Positions 33,732 through 46,249 of a stretch of 64,000 nt of DNA are shown one piece after another (positions within the stretch are counted from its first letter, which is position 1; every line of letters begins with the position of its first letter). The notes beneath the pieces were generated by a model. The model was not told the DNA's origin and made no database searches. It saw only the letters and a program-made list of their open reading frames with translations. Position numbers and translations under genes: made by a program. This DNA comes from Guyanagaster necrorhizus (taxonomy: Eukaryota; Basidiomycota; Agaricomycetes; Agaricales; Physalacriaceae), in the NCBI RefSeq assembly GCF_019112545.1, contig NW_025064880.1:807337-871336 (forward strand), given 5' to 3'.

Positions 33732-35221
33732 AGTCGCCAGAAGCAACGGCAGGACAGCTGGGGGGGGACCAGAACAAAGGGTAGGGATAGTGAAGATTGG
33801 GACCGGCTGCTTCTTATGTGAAGCATGGTGCTGGCAACTGATGGCGGCTTACACGCGTTAGGTGCCAATGTTGTCCCGTTTAGAACGGTCTAACGACAAG
33901 AGCGATAGATAGATGACTTAAAAATTCCGAGCAGTCCTAGAATGTGGATTCAGCGATTCTCGGAAGCATTGTGTGCCGATTTCCGGTTTCAATAACTTTC
34001 TCAGAGCGATTCGGTGTTGGCTAAAGAAAAAAAAACACCTCCAAAAGGCTTGACGACAGATAGTTGTATAGCGTTGGAAGCATCCAATCGAACTAACCGA
34101 CCTCTACTCTGAGAATTCTGTGGACGTCCAAGTAGAGAAGTTAGTCTTAATGTGCGAGTTGGTATGCAAATACTTACCGTAGTGTCGGAACCAAGCGATG
34201 TTGATCCACATGTAACGTACGGTCACGGTTATTACCTTCGCGTTATCGGGAGTGACTTTACCTTGCAATCTGACGTGTCATCGAGAAAATTCCTGTATTT
34301 AAACCGGAATGATTCTCATTCATGTAACACATAAAATGAGTCTGAAAGCCAGCGGCAGCCGAACTTATAATTGAATATCCATCTGCCATGCTATGGCATG
34401 ATCCTTGTCAGCGTAATTGTGATAGACAACGAATAACATTCGCAGCTTCAGAGGCGCAAGAACAAACACAAACACGACATCACCTCGCGAAGCGTGCTGT
34501 CAGCGAAAAGGGTAAGTGATGGCAATGCGACGCCGGTTCCTTGATAAGGTAGCCGAACATCCACAATCCCAGCTCGCCAGTAATCTTTCGAACCCTGAAT
34601 TCCTGAAGCCACAAGGAGGGGTGGCAGCCTCTGCTGTAAGTATTACTATTTATCGGGAACCACTTGGCGCCACCTCACGCAAACGTGAATATTGTTGCTC
34701 CGATTCACCGCCAAGTTTGAGGGAGAGCCATTACCCGGCGATGGACCATCTAGCATGTAAATAAGAAATATATTTAGCAAACTACCGCGATAGAGCCAGG
34801 CACACACCTACATTTTCCCTGGAGTCGGTCGCAAGTCCATACCCGACAAGGCCACGACGCGGACCGCCAGTCAAAGATAAGCTCACTTGTATTCACGATA
34901 TTACAGTAGGCAGCATAGAAAGTCATAAGGACCAAGAAGTATTTGGCATTAATGAAATCGGTTTGACGAAGGGTCCCATCACCTACATGACAGTGTGCCG
35001 GACCCGTTGTCTCGTTCTAAGGCTTGTCCCCCGGCGCCACAAATGTCGATATGAAGCGTCCAGCTTCACTACAGTACACACGACGAACGTGTTGGGGAAG
35101 TTTGACCCACACCGATGCTCAGGATATCCCTCTGACACCGGTTAGCAGTTAACTCCGCTTTTGACGTCCACGGAAATACAGGAATACAGAAGGCCAATAA
35201 GCCACAACCATAATGTCTGCA
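33732..35221. other. Unresolved 1.5 kb stretch with several open fragments, minus strand
   Basis: No complete gene could be assembled here. Minus-strand open fragments look protein-like: about 34640-34490 (YWRAGIVDVRLPYQGTGV), about 34490-34380 (DVVFVFVLAPLKLRML), and about 34270-34180 with a splice to 34110 (TPDNAKVITVTVRYMWINIAW, ending HYEFSE). The last resembles, weakly, the WIRWTLWFNTYR start of the neighbouring membrane protein, so this may be a decayed second copy or a poorly understood multi-exon gene. Confidence 0.35.
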
Positions 35222-37523
35222 TCAGCTCTGTGATATGTCTACGAACTCCCGCAGATCAGCTAAATGCCGAGAGACCTCGCTCTTGAACAGGGCAATATCG
35301 TTGCTATTTTTGATGATAGCACGAACGGTTTCCTCTTTCAGTCGAGAGACCCTCTCCACCCGCTCTTGGTATCTGATATGTGTCAAACATGGCTATCAAT
35401 TGAGTGCTGGACGACTTACTTGAATTGTAAGCCGGTCAGTCGTGTGTTGACACCCATGCCGTTAGCCAGTGCAGCCGTTCTAGCGTGGGCGAGTTCTCGT
35501 TCTACTCGCGTTGCTTCATTGCTAGCAACCAGTGCTTCTTGTTGTGCTGCCTATGTTGCCCCGGTTAGACAATGGATTAGTCAAATGAATACCTTACATC
35601 TCTTAAATCCTCTGCTTGTTCATGAAGGCTAATGACCTTCTTCTCCACTTCTGCCGTCTCGAGGTCAAGATTCTCGCATTCCGCCATAAGTTGATCCAAC
35701 TCATTATCAACCTTGATCCGATCGCTCTCAATAGACGCGCGCTCGGACCGTTTCGATTCCGCAACACTGTTGAGGGTAGGCCTGATGACCTTCCTAATCT
35801 CGGCGCCTTTTAGAAGTTGGTGAGGATTAGAGGCAGCGGTGTTCAGCTCCAGCATGAGATCGACGCCTTCAAAAGGCGGCGGTAGAGGCGGGAGAAGCTC
35901 CAAAGAGGAAAGTAGATTAACGTATGAATCTAGCGCCTCCTCTGTAGCAGCGGCCCGATTCGTGACATTGACTTCCAGATTCAAAACAGTCCGATGGGTC
36001 TCAGCAATCTTTTGTCTGAGGTCCTCTAAGTTCCTTGAAAGCGTTTCGTGTTCCGTTGTCATGCGACTGACCTCCTCGGGAGACAGGTTTTGCGTCTTGA
36101 CAATATCCGACAGCCTGTCTTGTTCCATTTTCATTTGGATCAGGCTGTCATCTTGGCGCATGATTGAGAACGGTATCAAGACCTCGCGAATCGCCTACCT
36201 TTTCGTGCAAGTTCCGCCTTCTCTTGAGCGATGAAGTCAATTAATTTCTTCTTCTTGACCTCATAAAGCTGAAGGATCTTCTGAAATTTCTCATTGTCAC
36301 CCTTCAGCAGGCCGTTCTCGTCCTGGGCTTTCGCGATCGGAGCCTGAAAGACCAGTCAGTCTGCAAGCACGAGTCTTCAGAAAACATACACGTACGGCAG
36401 AACTTTTCAGTTTATCGTATTCGATCGTCGCATCATCCAACTGCTTCCTCAGCTGCTCCAGATCAAGTTGTACCCGCTCATTCTTTTTCGCTGAATTATC
36501 CATCGTGAGATGAGACAAACAGTTGTTAGATGATCTTACCATAACGCTCCTCCAAAGCCTGCTTGGGAAAGACCAGCATGTCTCTACTGTCTTCATCATT
36601 GCTGTCTAGCCAAAGGGAATAGGCTTGCTCAGCAAATTCGAACGCAAGCGCAGTATGATCCATCGGGTCGTCGAATTCATCCGGTATATCTGAGCTTATT
36701 TGAAGGGTGGGATGTCCACTCGCTAGATAATGGTTGCGCATCTGATGACCATAACAGTCAACGGAAAACATGATGGCCAAATCTTGCTTACTTGACATAG
36801 CTGCACCAACCAATGAAGAATGCCGAGAAGAGATGGCCACGAGTGCATACTAGCGGGCGCGGCCAGCCATTTGTTATCGATTTGGGATACATAAGGGTAT
36901 TGCAGATACTTGAGAGCCGGTATAAATTGCTCTTGTATTGAAGCCTTTGGGTTCAAGGGATACGACGCGTCTAAGGAAAGAACTAGGTAGTCAAAGATCG
37001 CACGGAAGTCCTTCCCTTGAATATTAATCAGAGTGTTCATGGTGATTGTCTCGTGACCCGCGTTCTGGAAGAAATCTAGTATATCATGACGCATCTTAGC
37101 TTGGTAGGCCTTGTCGCGAAGGGGACGAGTGTCTTTCGCTGTTTGATTGTTCGATGGAGCTCCACCAAGAGCTCCGACAGGCCATACAGACGTACGACGA
37201 GCACTGCTACAGCGACAAGTATAAGCGAACGGAACGAAGAGAGTAATCGCTACACACTTGTTCAAAGGTGTCCGACCCAGGTTCGGTAACGGCTTGGATG
37301 CACTTTGAAGAAGAGGGTTCATAATCTGCGACTGATATGTGGACTGCCTATTATTCGATCGCGAACCGTAATGAGAAGTGAATGGAGTTCGATGGGCTGG
37401 CCCCCCAGCGAGAGATGCACGTAAGTTGGGGGTAGGCTTCTTAGCTGTCGATGGAAGAGGTATTCCAGACCGTCCAGCATTGGGTTCAAGAGACTGCATA
37501 ACAGACCGGCGGCGAAGATCCAT
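35222..37523 (-). CDS. NDC80: Kinetochore protein NDC80
   Basis: The NDC80 complex joins kinetochores to microtubules. The start MDLRRRSVMQSLEPNAGRSGIP is a basic, Ser/Pro-rich tail, as in the family. A calponin-homology domain follows: HDILDFFQNAGHETITMNTL, FRAIFDYLVLSLD, YPYVSQIDNKWLAAPASMHSWP, and LLGILHWLVQLCQ. Long coiled coils then fill the rest (NERVQLDLEQLRKQL; SRMTTEHETLSRNLEDLRQKI), with the Pro-rich LLPPLPPPFEG interruption typical of the loop. The end is SEVSRHLADLREFVDIS. Several introns are visible. The exact limits in 36200-36550 are not fully settled. Confidence 0.9.
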
Positions 37524-37685
37524 GGCGGAGAAATCCGTCAATAACGACGCGTCTGGTGATGGTAGAGGCCAACCGAGGGTGTGACGGTGACAGCAGCGCG
37601 CTTGTCACAATCACGTGATATATGAATCGGAGCCGCCGGCACCTTCGGCATTAAGCCTTCAACAGCTTAGCCTTCCATCCCCACC

Positions 37686-38323
37686 ATGAGTAGTGTCCGC
37701 GAATTATTTGGTGGTGCAGTTACTGCGATCTGCCCTAGAAATCTTATCGACGCCTCGTCAGTAGCCCATCCTTTACTTTCTAACTTTTCATCATTCCAAT
37801 TACTCAGGGCTATCCGCCAAGTTCCAGACACTCAAGAGGTGTTCCTTTACCGTGACTCCGGTGTCAGCATCATTGTAGAAATTCTTCAGAGGGTTGATCC
37901 TCCAGATTTTCGCGACGCTGCCAAGTGAAGTCCTTCCAACAGAGCACCTACCTTCATCATCTTGATTACCGACGCAGATTTCATTTTGACTCTCTGGCCC
38001 ACGATAATAATGCCCTTCAGAGCAACGTAGAGTCAGTGAATGTCATTCCAAATGATAGAGGAGATAGAATGCCGTCAGCCATTGTCCTCTCTGGTCATCA
38101 GGCAATCCGAAAATGCAATCAGGCGACGCCGGACCAGGTTCTTGTCCTGATGGCCGTCTATCGTATGGAGGAAGAGGGAATTGATTTAGTTGTCACATTC
38201 AATGTGCCTCTTCAATCCAATGATGGAGGTGGAGTGGGAGAAGCTGGTCGTGATACAGCACGAACTCAGTTCGACACATTTGTCCGGTCCTTGACTGTTG
38301 TTGACTTCGGGCTCTTTGCCTAG
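37686..38323 (+). CDS. MOG1: Ran-binding protein MOG1
   Basis: Mog1 binds nuclear Ran GTPase and helps release its nucleotide, supporting nuclear import. Three exons can be read. MSSVRELFGGAVTAICPRNLIDAS is spliced (donor near 37757) to AIRQVPDTQEVFLYRDSGVSIIVEIL, and then at 37923 to FHFDSLAHDNNALQSNVESVNV. The VPDTQEVFL and FHFDSLAHDN elements are diagnostic. The end VRSLTVVDFGLFA closes the beta sheet. The length of about 180 residues is normal. It is divergent from NDC80 across about 160 bases. Confidence 0.9.
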
Positions 38324-38499
38324 GTCTTCATCCTCAAATGGGCAAGTTACCACGTAGATTATTATTCGAATACAAGCCAAGTTCTCCTTCATTCAATGTA
38401 AGATAGACATTAGAAAAGGCATAGATACAGCTACTAATACAGTTCTGAGTCCGCACACGTAAACAAGAGTATTCGCCTCAGGCCTCAGGTCCCGCAACT

Positions 38500-40096
38500 T
38501 CAGTGATCATCCAGTCGCTCCTCAGCTTCCGGCTCTTCTACAATTCGCTCTGCAGCAGCGGCTTTCGCCTTTGCTTCTTTCTTTCTTTTCGCTGACGCCT
38601 TCAGCTTTTCCCACTGATCGCGGAATTTGACGATCATAGCTTTCTGTAACATTGGTGGCGTTATGGATAATAGCAGTACCATATCACCGGTAGGTTACTC
38701 ACATGCTTCTCGTTTTCCACTCTCACAGCTCGGAGGTCATCTTCGAGTTCCTTAACCCGACGGGCATACTGCGCTTCGCGTGCAGTATGATAACCCGGTA
38801 TTGGTAGAGGTACCGGTACATGCGGGTTAAGATCCATTGCCGTACGCTGGAGATTCATGGATGTACCCATCGTTCGTTGAGCCTGGAGGAGTCGTCAAAG
38901 ATATGACAGAACTATTCAGCCGAGCCAACATACAACTTCCTTCGTCGCTTGATATATACTGTCCCGGAGTTGAATGTCTTGTTCTTTTCTTATGGCCATG
39001 GCTTTTTCCGCAGCCTCTAAACGCCGTTGCAGAGTTTCTACCTCCACTTTCAGTCCGATGTTCTCTTTCTTCAGTGCAGCGTTTGAGGGCTCCGAATCAG
39101 AAGGTATGAGGAAGAAAGATTCAGACAGTTCGTCGCCTATGATTATATTATTAGATAGAATTCCGAGCAAAGAAATGAGGCTTACCTTCATCAAATATCT
39201 CTTCGCCAAAATCTCCTATTGAGGGAGGATTTATTGGACCCAGCGTCAGATTGCTAGGCTTGGAGGGGGAACGATTTGCGTCCTTGGACATTCCGGGAAG
39301 CCTAAGTCGTTTCGTCAGCCTTACCATCATGGGTTCCTCGTCGCTGCTGAGGCTGGAGTCCCTGTTCAGTCCTCTGTGAATAGGCGGCGTTGTGGTCCTC
39401 GGGGGTGTGGCAACAGTATCGGGAAAACCTAAAGGTGCACTGGCAAACGCGACTGCTTCTGAGTGTTGGTCAAATTTGGCCTGCACGAAGTTCCACCAGT
39501 GATTGAAGGCGTCGCCTGGATCTGACTGAAGGTCAATGAGACGACGTTAAGCGATGCTGGTGGAGTAAGCACTTACACGCTGACCGCCTAGGAGCATGAA
39601 AGATTCATCGACGGTGGCCTGCAAGTCAGTCATATGCCTTTGAGGAGGCGGTGAAGAGTTGGGTGAAAAATCAGCGACGAAATTGGGGGTGGCTGAGAGT
39701 TTGGGTATATCGCGTTTCTGAGGAACGAGGGGGTCCTTGCCGTCCTCCCTGAGCTTCTCTATTCTCCTCTCGAGCTCAGTACCAGCTTTCCGGTGTTCGT
39801 TGTAGAGCATTTGCAGTGTACGTTTAGCCTAATCCACCACATCAATTAAGAACTGTAACATACAGAATGACACAAACTGAATCATCGGTACTCCTCTCTA
39901 CGGCAGCAAGATACGCTTCTGCGGCTTTCGAATGCTCCTCTGCTGCTGGAATAAGTAGACCGTTGTTGAGAAAGTCCTCTGCATTGGCGGCGTGTTGGTG
40001 TGCCTAGTAATCATAGCGGACGGCAATGAGAGACAAATCAAGAGATGGTTAGATAGAGAGGTTTACAGTATTCATTGGCATGTCAATCTGCGGCAT
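38500..40096 (-). CDS. MIT-like and coiled-coil protein (Atg38/NRBF2-like candidate)
   Basis: ATG 40096 opens MPQIDMPMNT, spliced to AHQHAANAEDFLNNGLLIPA and AYLAAVERSTDDSAKRTLQML. This is a three-helix MIT-like pattern (A-rich helix starting at a His, ending near the tenth turn). The middle is disordered (FSPNSSPPPQR; MVRLTKRLRLPG), then a coiled coil (ALKKENIGLKVEVETLQRRLEAAEKAMAI), another helix (RRVKELEDDLRAVRVENEKH) and a basic/acidic tail. MIT plus coiled coils is the layout of Atg38/NRBF2, the autophagy PI3-kinase link, but identity is not proven. No catalytic motif is seen. Middle exon limits are approximate. Confidence 0.7.
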
Positions 40097-40302
40097 TGTT
40101 GCATTTGGCGGGCGACGAAGGCAATGATAGGTAAAAGTCTCGATGGTTACCATATATAGTTTGCTGCACCGCACCGCTGTTAACACATTGGCTCAGTAGG
40201 CGCCAAGCACCGGTTAATGACTCAAAAGAAAGGTAGACAAGGTCTGAAACATAGTCCCTATTCCGAAAGAACAAATCTCTAATAACCAGGTAACCTTGCT
40301 CC

Positions 40303-40789
40303 ATGAATCGCATTCCAACGATCCCCCAGCGACGGAGACGTCCGAGCTCTTACTTTGCTCTCAAAGCCATACCTCACACAAACTTAGGCGACGTCCTTCA
40401 AGGCGGATATGCCAACAGAGAGAAGGTCCGAATAGCAGATTTCGTGCGTCATGTCCTTGGAAAGTGCGGCAGATATTAAACATTGACATTGACAGATATC
40501 AAGACCAACAAGGGCACCTCCGCCAGACTTTCGGGGGGACAAGCCAAGCAAATGGGAAAAAAGCTTCATTTTTGCACTTGGCCGCTATGGCAGAACACAA
40601 CTGGATCAGGAAGGTCACAGTATCTGGAGACGCAGAATACATTCGAGGCGCTCCTTCTGGGTCAGAAATCCGAATCCACACCAACAATTCAGACAGAGGA
40701 GACACAACTGATCAGTCCATCTGGCGACGCAGAACTATCGGGAACCACACCCAGCGTTCCGTTGGAAAGAAACGCCGTCCGAGGAATAG
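40303..40789 (+). CDS. Small basic 110-aa protein, three exons
   Basis: Exons 40303-40443, 40496-40613 and 40716-40789 sum to 333 nt. The first begins MNRIPTIPQRRRRPSSYFALKA and ends GYANREKVRIADF; the second is ISRPTRAPPPDFRGDKPSKWE..FALGRYGRTQLDQE; the third ends NYREPHPAFRWKETPSEE. Donor GTGCGT and branch-like TTGAC/CTGAT motifs support the introns. The Arg-rich lead and size suggest a mitochondrial or ribosome-associated protein, but I do not recognise the family. Two other frames are open for long distances over the same DNA; I judge them non-coding because neither has an ATG start joined to a plausible splice. Confidence 0.6.
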
Positions 40790-41194
40790 ATATGCGCAGC
40801 GTGGATGCTGTTCAGACACCGATATTTCCGGCGCCAATGACGATGGCCAATCTCCTAGTCAAGTGGAAATTGTGGACCCTTGCAAGGATCAAGGGGAACA
40901 GTTATTGACAGACACACAGACAAGATATGAAGACGGACATACTTTTATACGGCACGAGAGGCCAATAATGGCCTAATTCTGGAAAATCAATCGTGAGGCT
41001 GTGTGACCGGGAAATTAACCCGGATCCTGCCAAATATGGTGCTGCCGGATCTTTCGTTAGCAACCGAGGCCTTTTGACTAAGCGAGCCCAACAGTCGACG
41101 CTCACAACTTGGGACCACAGCGCCGGTCTCTGTCTTTGCATCCCCATTTCCAAGCATATCTATTCTCTTTCTCGTTTGTCGTCCAGAGAAGAGT
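40790..41194. other. Upstream region of RSP5
   Basis: These 405 bases lie between the small basic gene and RSP5. Open frames from the neighbouring gene run into it to 40976 without recognisable protein character. I take it as 3' flank plus the RSP5 promoter, with a CT-rich tract (TCTATTCTCTTTCTC) at 41159-41173 just before the ATG. Confidence 0.4.
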
Positions 41195-44100
41195 ATGTCT
41201 GCTCCTCCAGGGCCACTGTGAGTGCTTTTTCACAGTCCCAACCTCTACAGCGCCGTATTCACTTGGCTACACAGTAGAAAGAAGATAAGGGTAACGGGTA
41301 AGACAACTCGCGTCACTGTACCATTTCTGCGCTCATGTTCTTTCCCGTACTCTTTGCTAGTCGTTGCCGCAGACGGGCTTTCCAAGCGAGATGTCTTCCG
41401 CCTTCCAGACCCCTTTGCCGTCATCACTGTCGATGCTGAGCAGACACACACGACGAGTGTGATGAAGAAGACGCTGAATCCGTACTGGAATGAGAGTTTT
41501 GATATGTCAGTTCGCTATGTTGATCTGCATCTACGATTCGCCGACCATTTCGTCTAGCACGGTAAAGGATTCATCTGTTGTCGCAGTACAGATATTCGAC
41601 CAGCGAAAATTCAAGAGAAGGGACCAGGGCTTTTTGGGTGTTGTTAATGTGAGAGTCAGTGATGTTCTTGATCTTGAACTGGGCGGTCATGGTGCGTCTT
41701 GTCCGGTTGAAGGACATTTCGTTTTCCTACATTCGTTCTCCAGAAATGTTGACATTGGACTTGAAAAAATCCAATGACAATTTGGTCGTTCACGGCAAAC
41801 TCATCATCTACTTGTCGACGAATATCAATCAGCCAATCAGTAACCCTGGACCGTCTCAAGTGTCCGGTCTGAGCAGCGCCTTTGCCGACATGGGTCTGAA
41901 CAATTCGCCGTCAGCAAGCACATCGAACTTGGCGCTTCCAGGGCCTTCGGGATCTCTTTCTCGTGCTTCAAGTTCCCACGCCACAGGGGCAGATACTAAC
42001 AGCCCTGCACCCGTTTCGATGCCCACACCCTCTCCAGCAACTTCTCCGGACGCTGAGCAGCCACAGCCTTCGGTTCAGTCCTCCACCTCTTCTTCTCGCC
42101 CCGCAAGCTCAATTGCTCCCGTTACTTCCCCAGCCTCCGCTACGGCTCCGTCTAATAGCAACGCCTCCCAGGCGCCTGTGTCTGGGGTTACTTCGGCAGC
42201 AAACAACCAGATGCGGAACTTCAATCCCAATGTTGATCAATATGGACCTTTGCCACCCGGTTGGGAACGTCGTATCGATCCCTTAGGGCGCACATACTAC
42301 GTCGATCATAACACTCGGACTACCACCTGGAATAGGCCCTCTGCGAGTGCAGCCGTCAATAGTAATACACAGGAGGGTGAAACTAACGCTGCCCGTGATC
42401 AACATTCACGCCGGATCCTTGCTGATGACCTCCTTGAAGCTAACAACAGCAGTTCAAGCGTTTTCCGCAACACTACTGCTACGGCTGCCCCAGCTGCTGC
42501 CCAGAATGCACCTGCGGCCATGGCTGCTGCAAACAACACCACTACGCCGGGATCAGGCCAACTTCCCAATGGCTGGGAGGAACGGTTCACGTTGGAGGGG
42601 CGGCCTTATTATGTCGATCACAACACTCGAACCACGACATGGGTCGATCCCCGACGACAGGCAATCATCAGGGTGATGGGGCCCAACGGTCAGGGACCGG
42701 CTCTGCAGCCCCAAGCTATCTCCCAGCTGGGTCCTCTTCCGTCTGGGTGGGAGATGCGACTCACTTCCACCGCCCGTGTGTATTTCGTCGATCATAATAC
42801 CAAGACCACGACATGGGACGATCCACGTTTGCCATCCACCCTTGACGCCAATGTACCGCAATACAAACGTGACTTTAGGAGGAAGCTTATCTACTTCCGC
42901 AGTCAGCCTGCCATGCGTGCTCAGCCTGGCAATTGCCAGATCAAGATTAGGAGAAACCACATTTTCGAAGACAGTTATGCAGAGATCATGAGGCAAACTC
43001 CCAATGATCTGAAGAAACGACTAATGATCAAATTCGACGGTGAGGATGGTTTAGATTATGGTGGTCTCTCAAGGTGCGTGAAGTTATCCTCAATCAGGGA
43101 ATTAAGGCTTCACGATTGAATACACAGAGAATTCTTCTTCTTGCTGTCCCACGAGATGTTCAATCCATTCTATTGTCTCTTTGAATACTCTGCCCACGAT
43201 AACTATACTCTCCAAATTAATCCCGCTTCTGGCGTCAACCCCGAACACTTGAACTATTTCAAGTTTATCGGACGATGCTTAGGTCTAGGGATTTTCCACC
43301 GGCGATTCTTGGATGCCTACTTTATTGTCAGTTTCTATAAGATGATTCTGAAGAAGAAGGTGACTTTGTCCGACTTGGAAAGTGTGGATGCAGAACTACA
43401 CCGCGGTATGACGTGGATGTTGTAAGTTGCTGATCATATTTTCTTTACTCAAACCTGGACTGACTGTGATGCAGGGAAAACGATATCACCGATGTCATTG
43501 ACGAAACGTTCACCACCACTGAGGAGCGCTTCGGCGAAATGGTCACCATTGAGCTGAAACCTGGTGGTGCAGATGTTCCGGTGACACAAGACAACAAGAA
43601 GGAATACGTTGAGCATGTCGTCGAATACCGTATATCCAAGCGAGTCAAGGAGCAGTTCGAGGCATTCATGTCCGGATTCAGCGAATTGATTCCCCAAGAT
43701 CTCATTACTGTGTTTGATGAACGGGAGCTGGAACTTCTTATCGGTGGAATGTCGGAAATTGACGTGTACGATTCACTCGTCTTTGCTCTCTCAATAGTGT
43801 CCTAATTTATATTTAGGGATGATTGGACCAAGTTCACTGACTACCGTGGCTATGAGATGAATGACGAAGTCATTCAGTGGTTCTGGAAATGTGTTCGTAG
43901 CTGGCCACCTGAACGCAAGTCTCGCCTGTTACAGTTTGCTACTGGGACATCGCGTATACCAGTAAATGGCTTCAAGGATCTGCAGGGATCAGATGGGCCT
44001 AGACGGTTCACCATCGAAAAGTCGGGCGATCCTTCGCAGCTTCCTAAAAGTCATACATGTTTCAACCGTATAGACCTTCCGCCATACAAAGACTATGCAA

Positions 44101-44211
44101 GTTTAGAGCAAAAGCTCACTTTAGCGGTAGAGTGAGTATTCCAGCCTTTGACTTCGACACAGCACTGACAGACATCATTTTAGGGAAACCGTTGGATTTG
44201 GACAGGAGTAA
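41195..44211 (+). CDS. RSP5: HECT E3 ubiquitin ligase RSP5 (NEDD4 family)
   Basis: The protein starts MSAPPGPL joined to [20 protein letters not shown]2 domain follows: [47 protein letters not shown] Ser/Ala/Pro linker is followed by three WW domains: [63 protein letters not shown]. The HECT domain starts at [11 protein letters not shown] and includes [26 protein letters not shown] and [18 protein letters not shown]. The catalytic Cys is in [14 protein letters not shown], and the end is [10 protein letters not shown], complete. Rsp5 binds PY motifs of membrane proteins and directs their sorting and degradation. Confidence 0.96.
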
Positions 44212-44445
44212 TGGATATATGTAGCACCACCTCATACTTTAAACAACCTAACACTCCCCATGCGTCTATCTAATTTGTTCCTTTTTTCAACAGGTAGTCA
44301 AATATTATATGGTTTTCTGAGATATCAATTACTAGAATGTGTACAGACAACATATAAAGATAGCTAGGATAGCTAGGATATACGGAATAGCTACCGCTTC
44401 TCAAAAGCAAAAGCAATATAAATATCTGTGCAAACATTAGGACCT

Positions 44446-46167
44446 TCAGGAAGTACTGGAGAAAGACATACTAGCAGCTTCCCACTGGTCCTCATCCATG
44501 GAACTCTCGCCGTTGGCGTCGACTACCTTCATCCGTACCATCAGGGGACCAAACTCTGGATGTTCTTGATGTTCTTCGAATACATGATGAAACTCTTCTT
44601 TATATACCGGATACAGGTTGTATTCTGAAGCTAGCCTAACGAAGGCTCGTTAATTCGACTTCACAAATAAAGATCTGAACCACCCACTGTACAAAAGGGT
44701 CCCAACGGACTATATACTCTGGGACATCTTCAACTGCATCCTGGAGAAAGAACCAATATTTATGGCCAAAAACAGGTCTATGCTTCCTATCCTCGAAACG
44801 GATTTTGTACACAGAGTTACCAAAGGTCAAATCTTCGGTAGAGGGAGGGAGATCATCCAGATTTTGGCTATGAGAGAGGGTGTGTGAGCCAAATGATCAA
44901 AGACTTGTGAGAGGCTTACAGTAATTGTTCAGCATTTGGTATGGTACCAATGAAGACACCCCCCCGTCGTAACCACCGGCTCACATTATCGAGCATGCAC
45001 CGTGCCTTCTGCTCGGTTTCAAAGGCGTAGTGCATACAAAATTGCATAGAGACCACATCAAAGGGCTGCCGTAGCAGATCTAATGAAAAGGCCTGGCTGA
45101 GCGGCTGTGTGTAACAATCTAGCGCTGCGAATGTTGCATTGAACCGAGCTCCTCGTTGTGACTCCCATCGTTGCCGAGCTTGCTCGATAGATATAGAAGC
45201 AATGTCTACGATCCGTTAGCTGCATAGATAAAGATGAATCTTCAGACCCACCAGCACCGATGTAGTCTCGTACTTTTGCTTTCGCCCACTTGGACAGGTC
45301 CCCACCCTTCCCACATCCCATGTCAAGTACTTTACCGGCCTGTTGGTTATGTCCTCTACCAGGGCCTGAGGGTTGCTGAGGTTTTTGGTGAAGGGCGGGA
45401 TGTGCGAAACGGGAGATGAGGACGGACTTGACCCAGTTGTTGAAATTTTTGAGACCGATGATGGGTGATTCGAGGCGTTGGAAGACACCGACTTCTGGAC
45501 GGGAGTTGTCTGGTCAAGAAGGGTTGGCAGTTAGCACGACATGGAAAGATTGGGACACACAGTGATCAATGACCATGCCCACATCGCCGGCAGCCTTTTT
45601 AGCTGGAGGCCTGTTGCGGGCGTCTGAGCCGTCGTCACTTGGCTCTCGTTTCCGCTTTGTGAGACAAGACGTGCCCTTGCCATGGTACTGCTTGTACATG
45701 GCCATCTCTGCATGGGACATGGGCTTGAGAATGGACAGGGCTGGGGTGACTCGCTTGCGCGGGTTATATGGGATGGTGGTGGGCGGCGCAGGGAGGGCCG
45801 GCGGCTGCATGGTGGGTGAGACGGTCGAAGGGGGGGTCGAGGACGGATGGGGCTGCTGGAATGACGAGGACGAGGACGAGGAGGGCCGAGAAAAGACGGG
45901 CGACGGGGATGAGGCGTAGTCGTTGTCGTGGTCGTGGTCGAGGATGGAGGGGTGCCTACGGAGGGGCTGCGAAGAGGAGAGCTTGTCGTCGTGGGAGTCG
46001 GGGGGAGGACGCAAGAGCTGGGTCAGCGTCGGGCGTTGGGAGCGGTGTGAGGCATCGGCATTGAGGAGGACGGCGAGGTCGGTTGCTCGTCGTGGTTGAG
46101 AAGGAGAAAGAGCTGGGGTTCGGGGTGAGTTCATTACTGCATCGCGGACTGGGTCAAATTTAGGCAT
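44446..46167 (-). CDS. ABD1: mRNA cap guanine-N7 methyltransferase ABD1
   Basis: This enzyme adds the N7 methyl of the mRNA cap in the nucleus using SAM. The start [21 protein letters not shown] leads a long disordered section (Ser runs; [13 protein letters not shown]) of about 200 residues. The catalytic part has [10 protein letters not shown], the SAM loop [78 protein letters not shown], and the tail [20 protein letters not shown]. All cap-methyltransferase motifs are in place. It converges with RSP5. Alternative starts upstream of 46167 were not used because they lack ATG. Confidence 0.93.
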
Positions 46168-46249
46168 CCCTTGCCAGTCAAGCTGTTTGCCTTTAGTTGC
46201 CTCGGGTAATTTACAGAATTCGCCGTTAAAGTCGCGGACAACCGTGACG

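Noticed and set aside
42399..42996. Minus-strand frames of 63 and 147 codons
   Set aside because: They sit opposite the WW-domain exon of RSP5.
44362..44384. Short tandem copy of AGCTAGGAT
   Set aside because: Only about two units, in a 3' flank; no function suggested.
45569..46064. Forward frames opposite the ABD1 lead (up to 116 codons)
   Set aside because: They are Gly/Arg/Glu-rich antisense of a Ser/Pro-rich disordered region; the minus strand is clearly coding.
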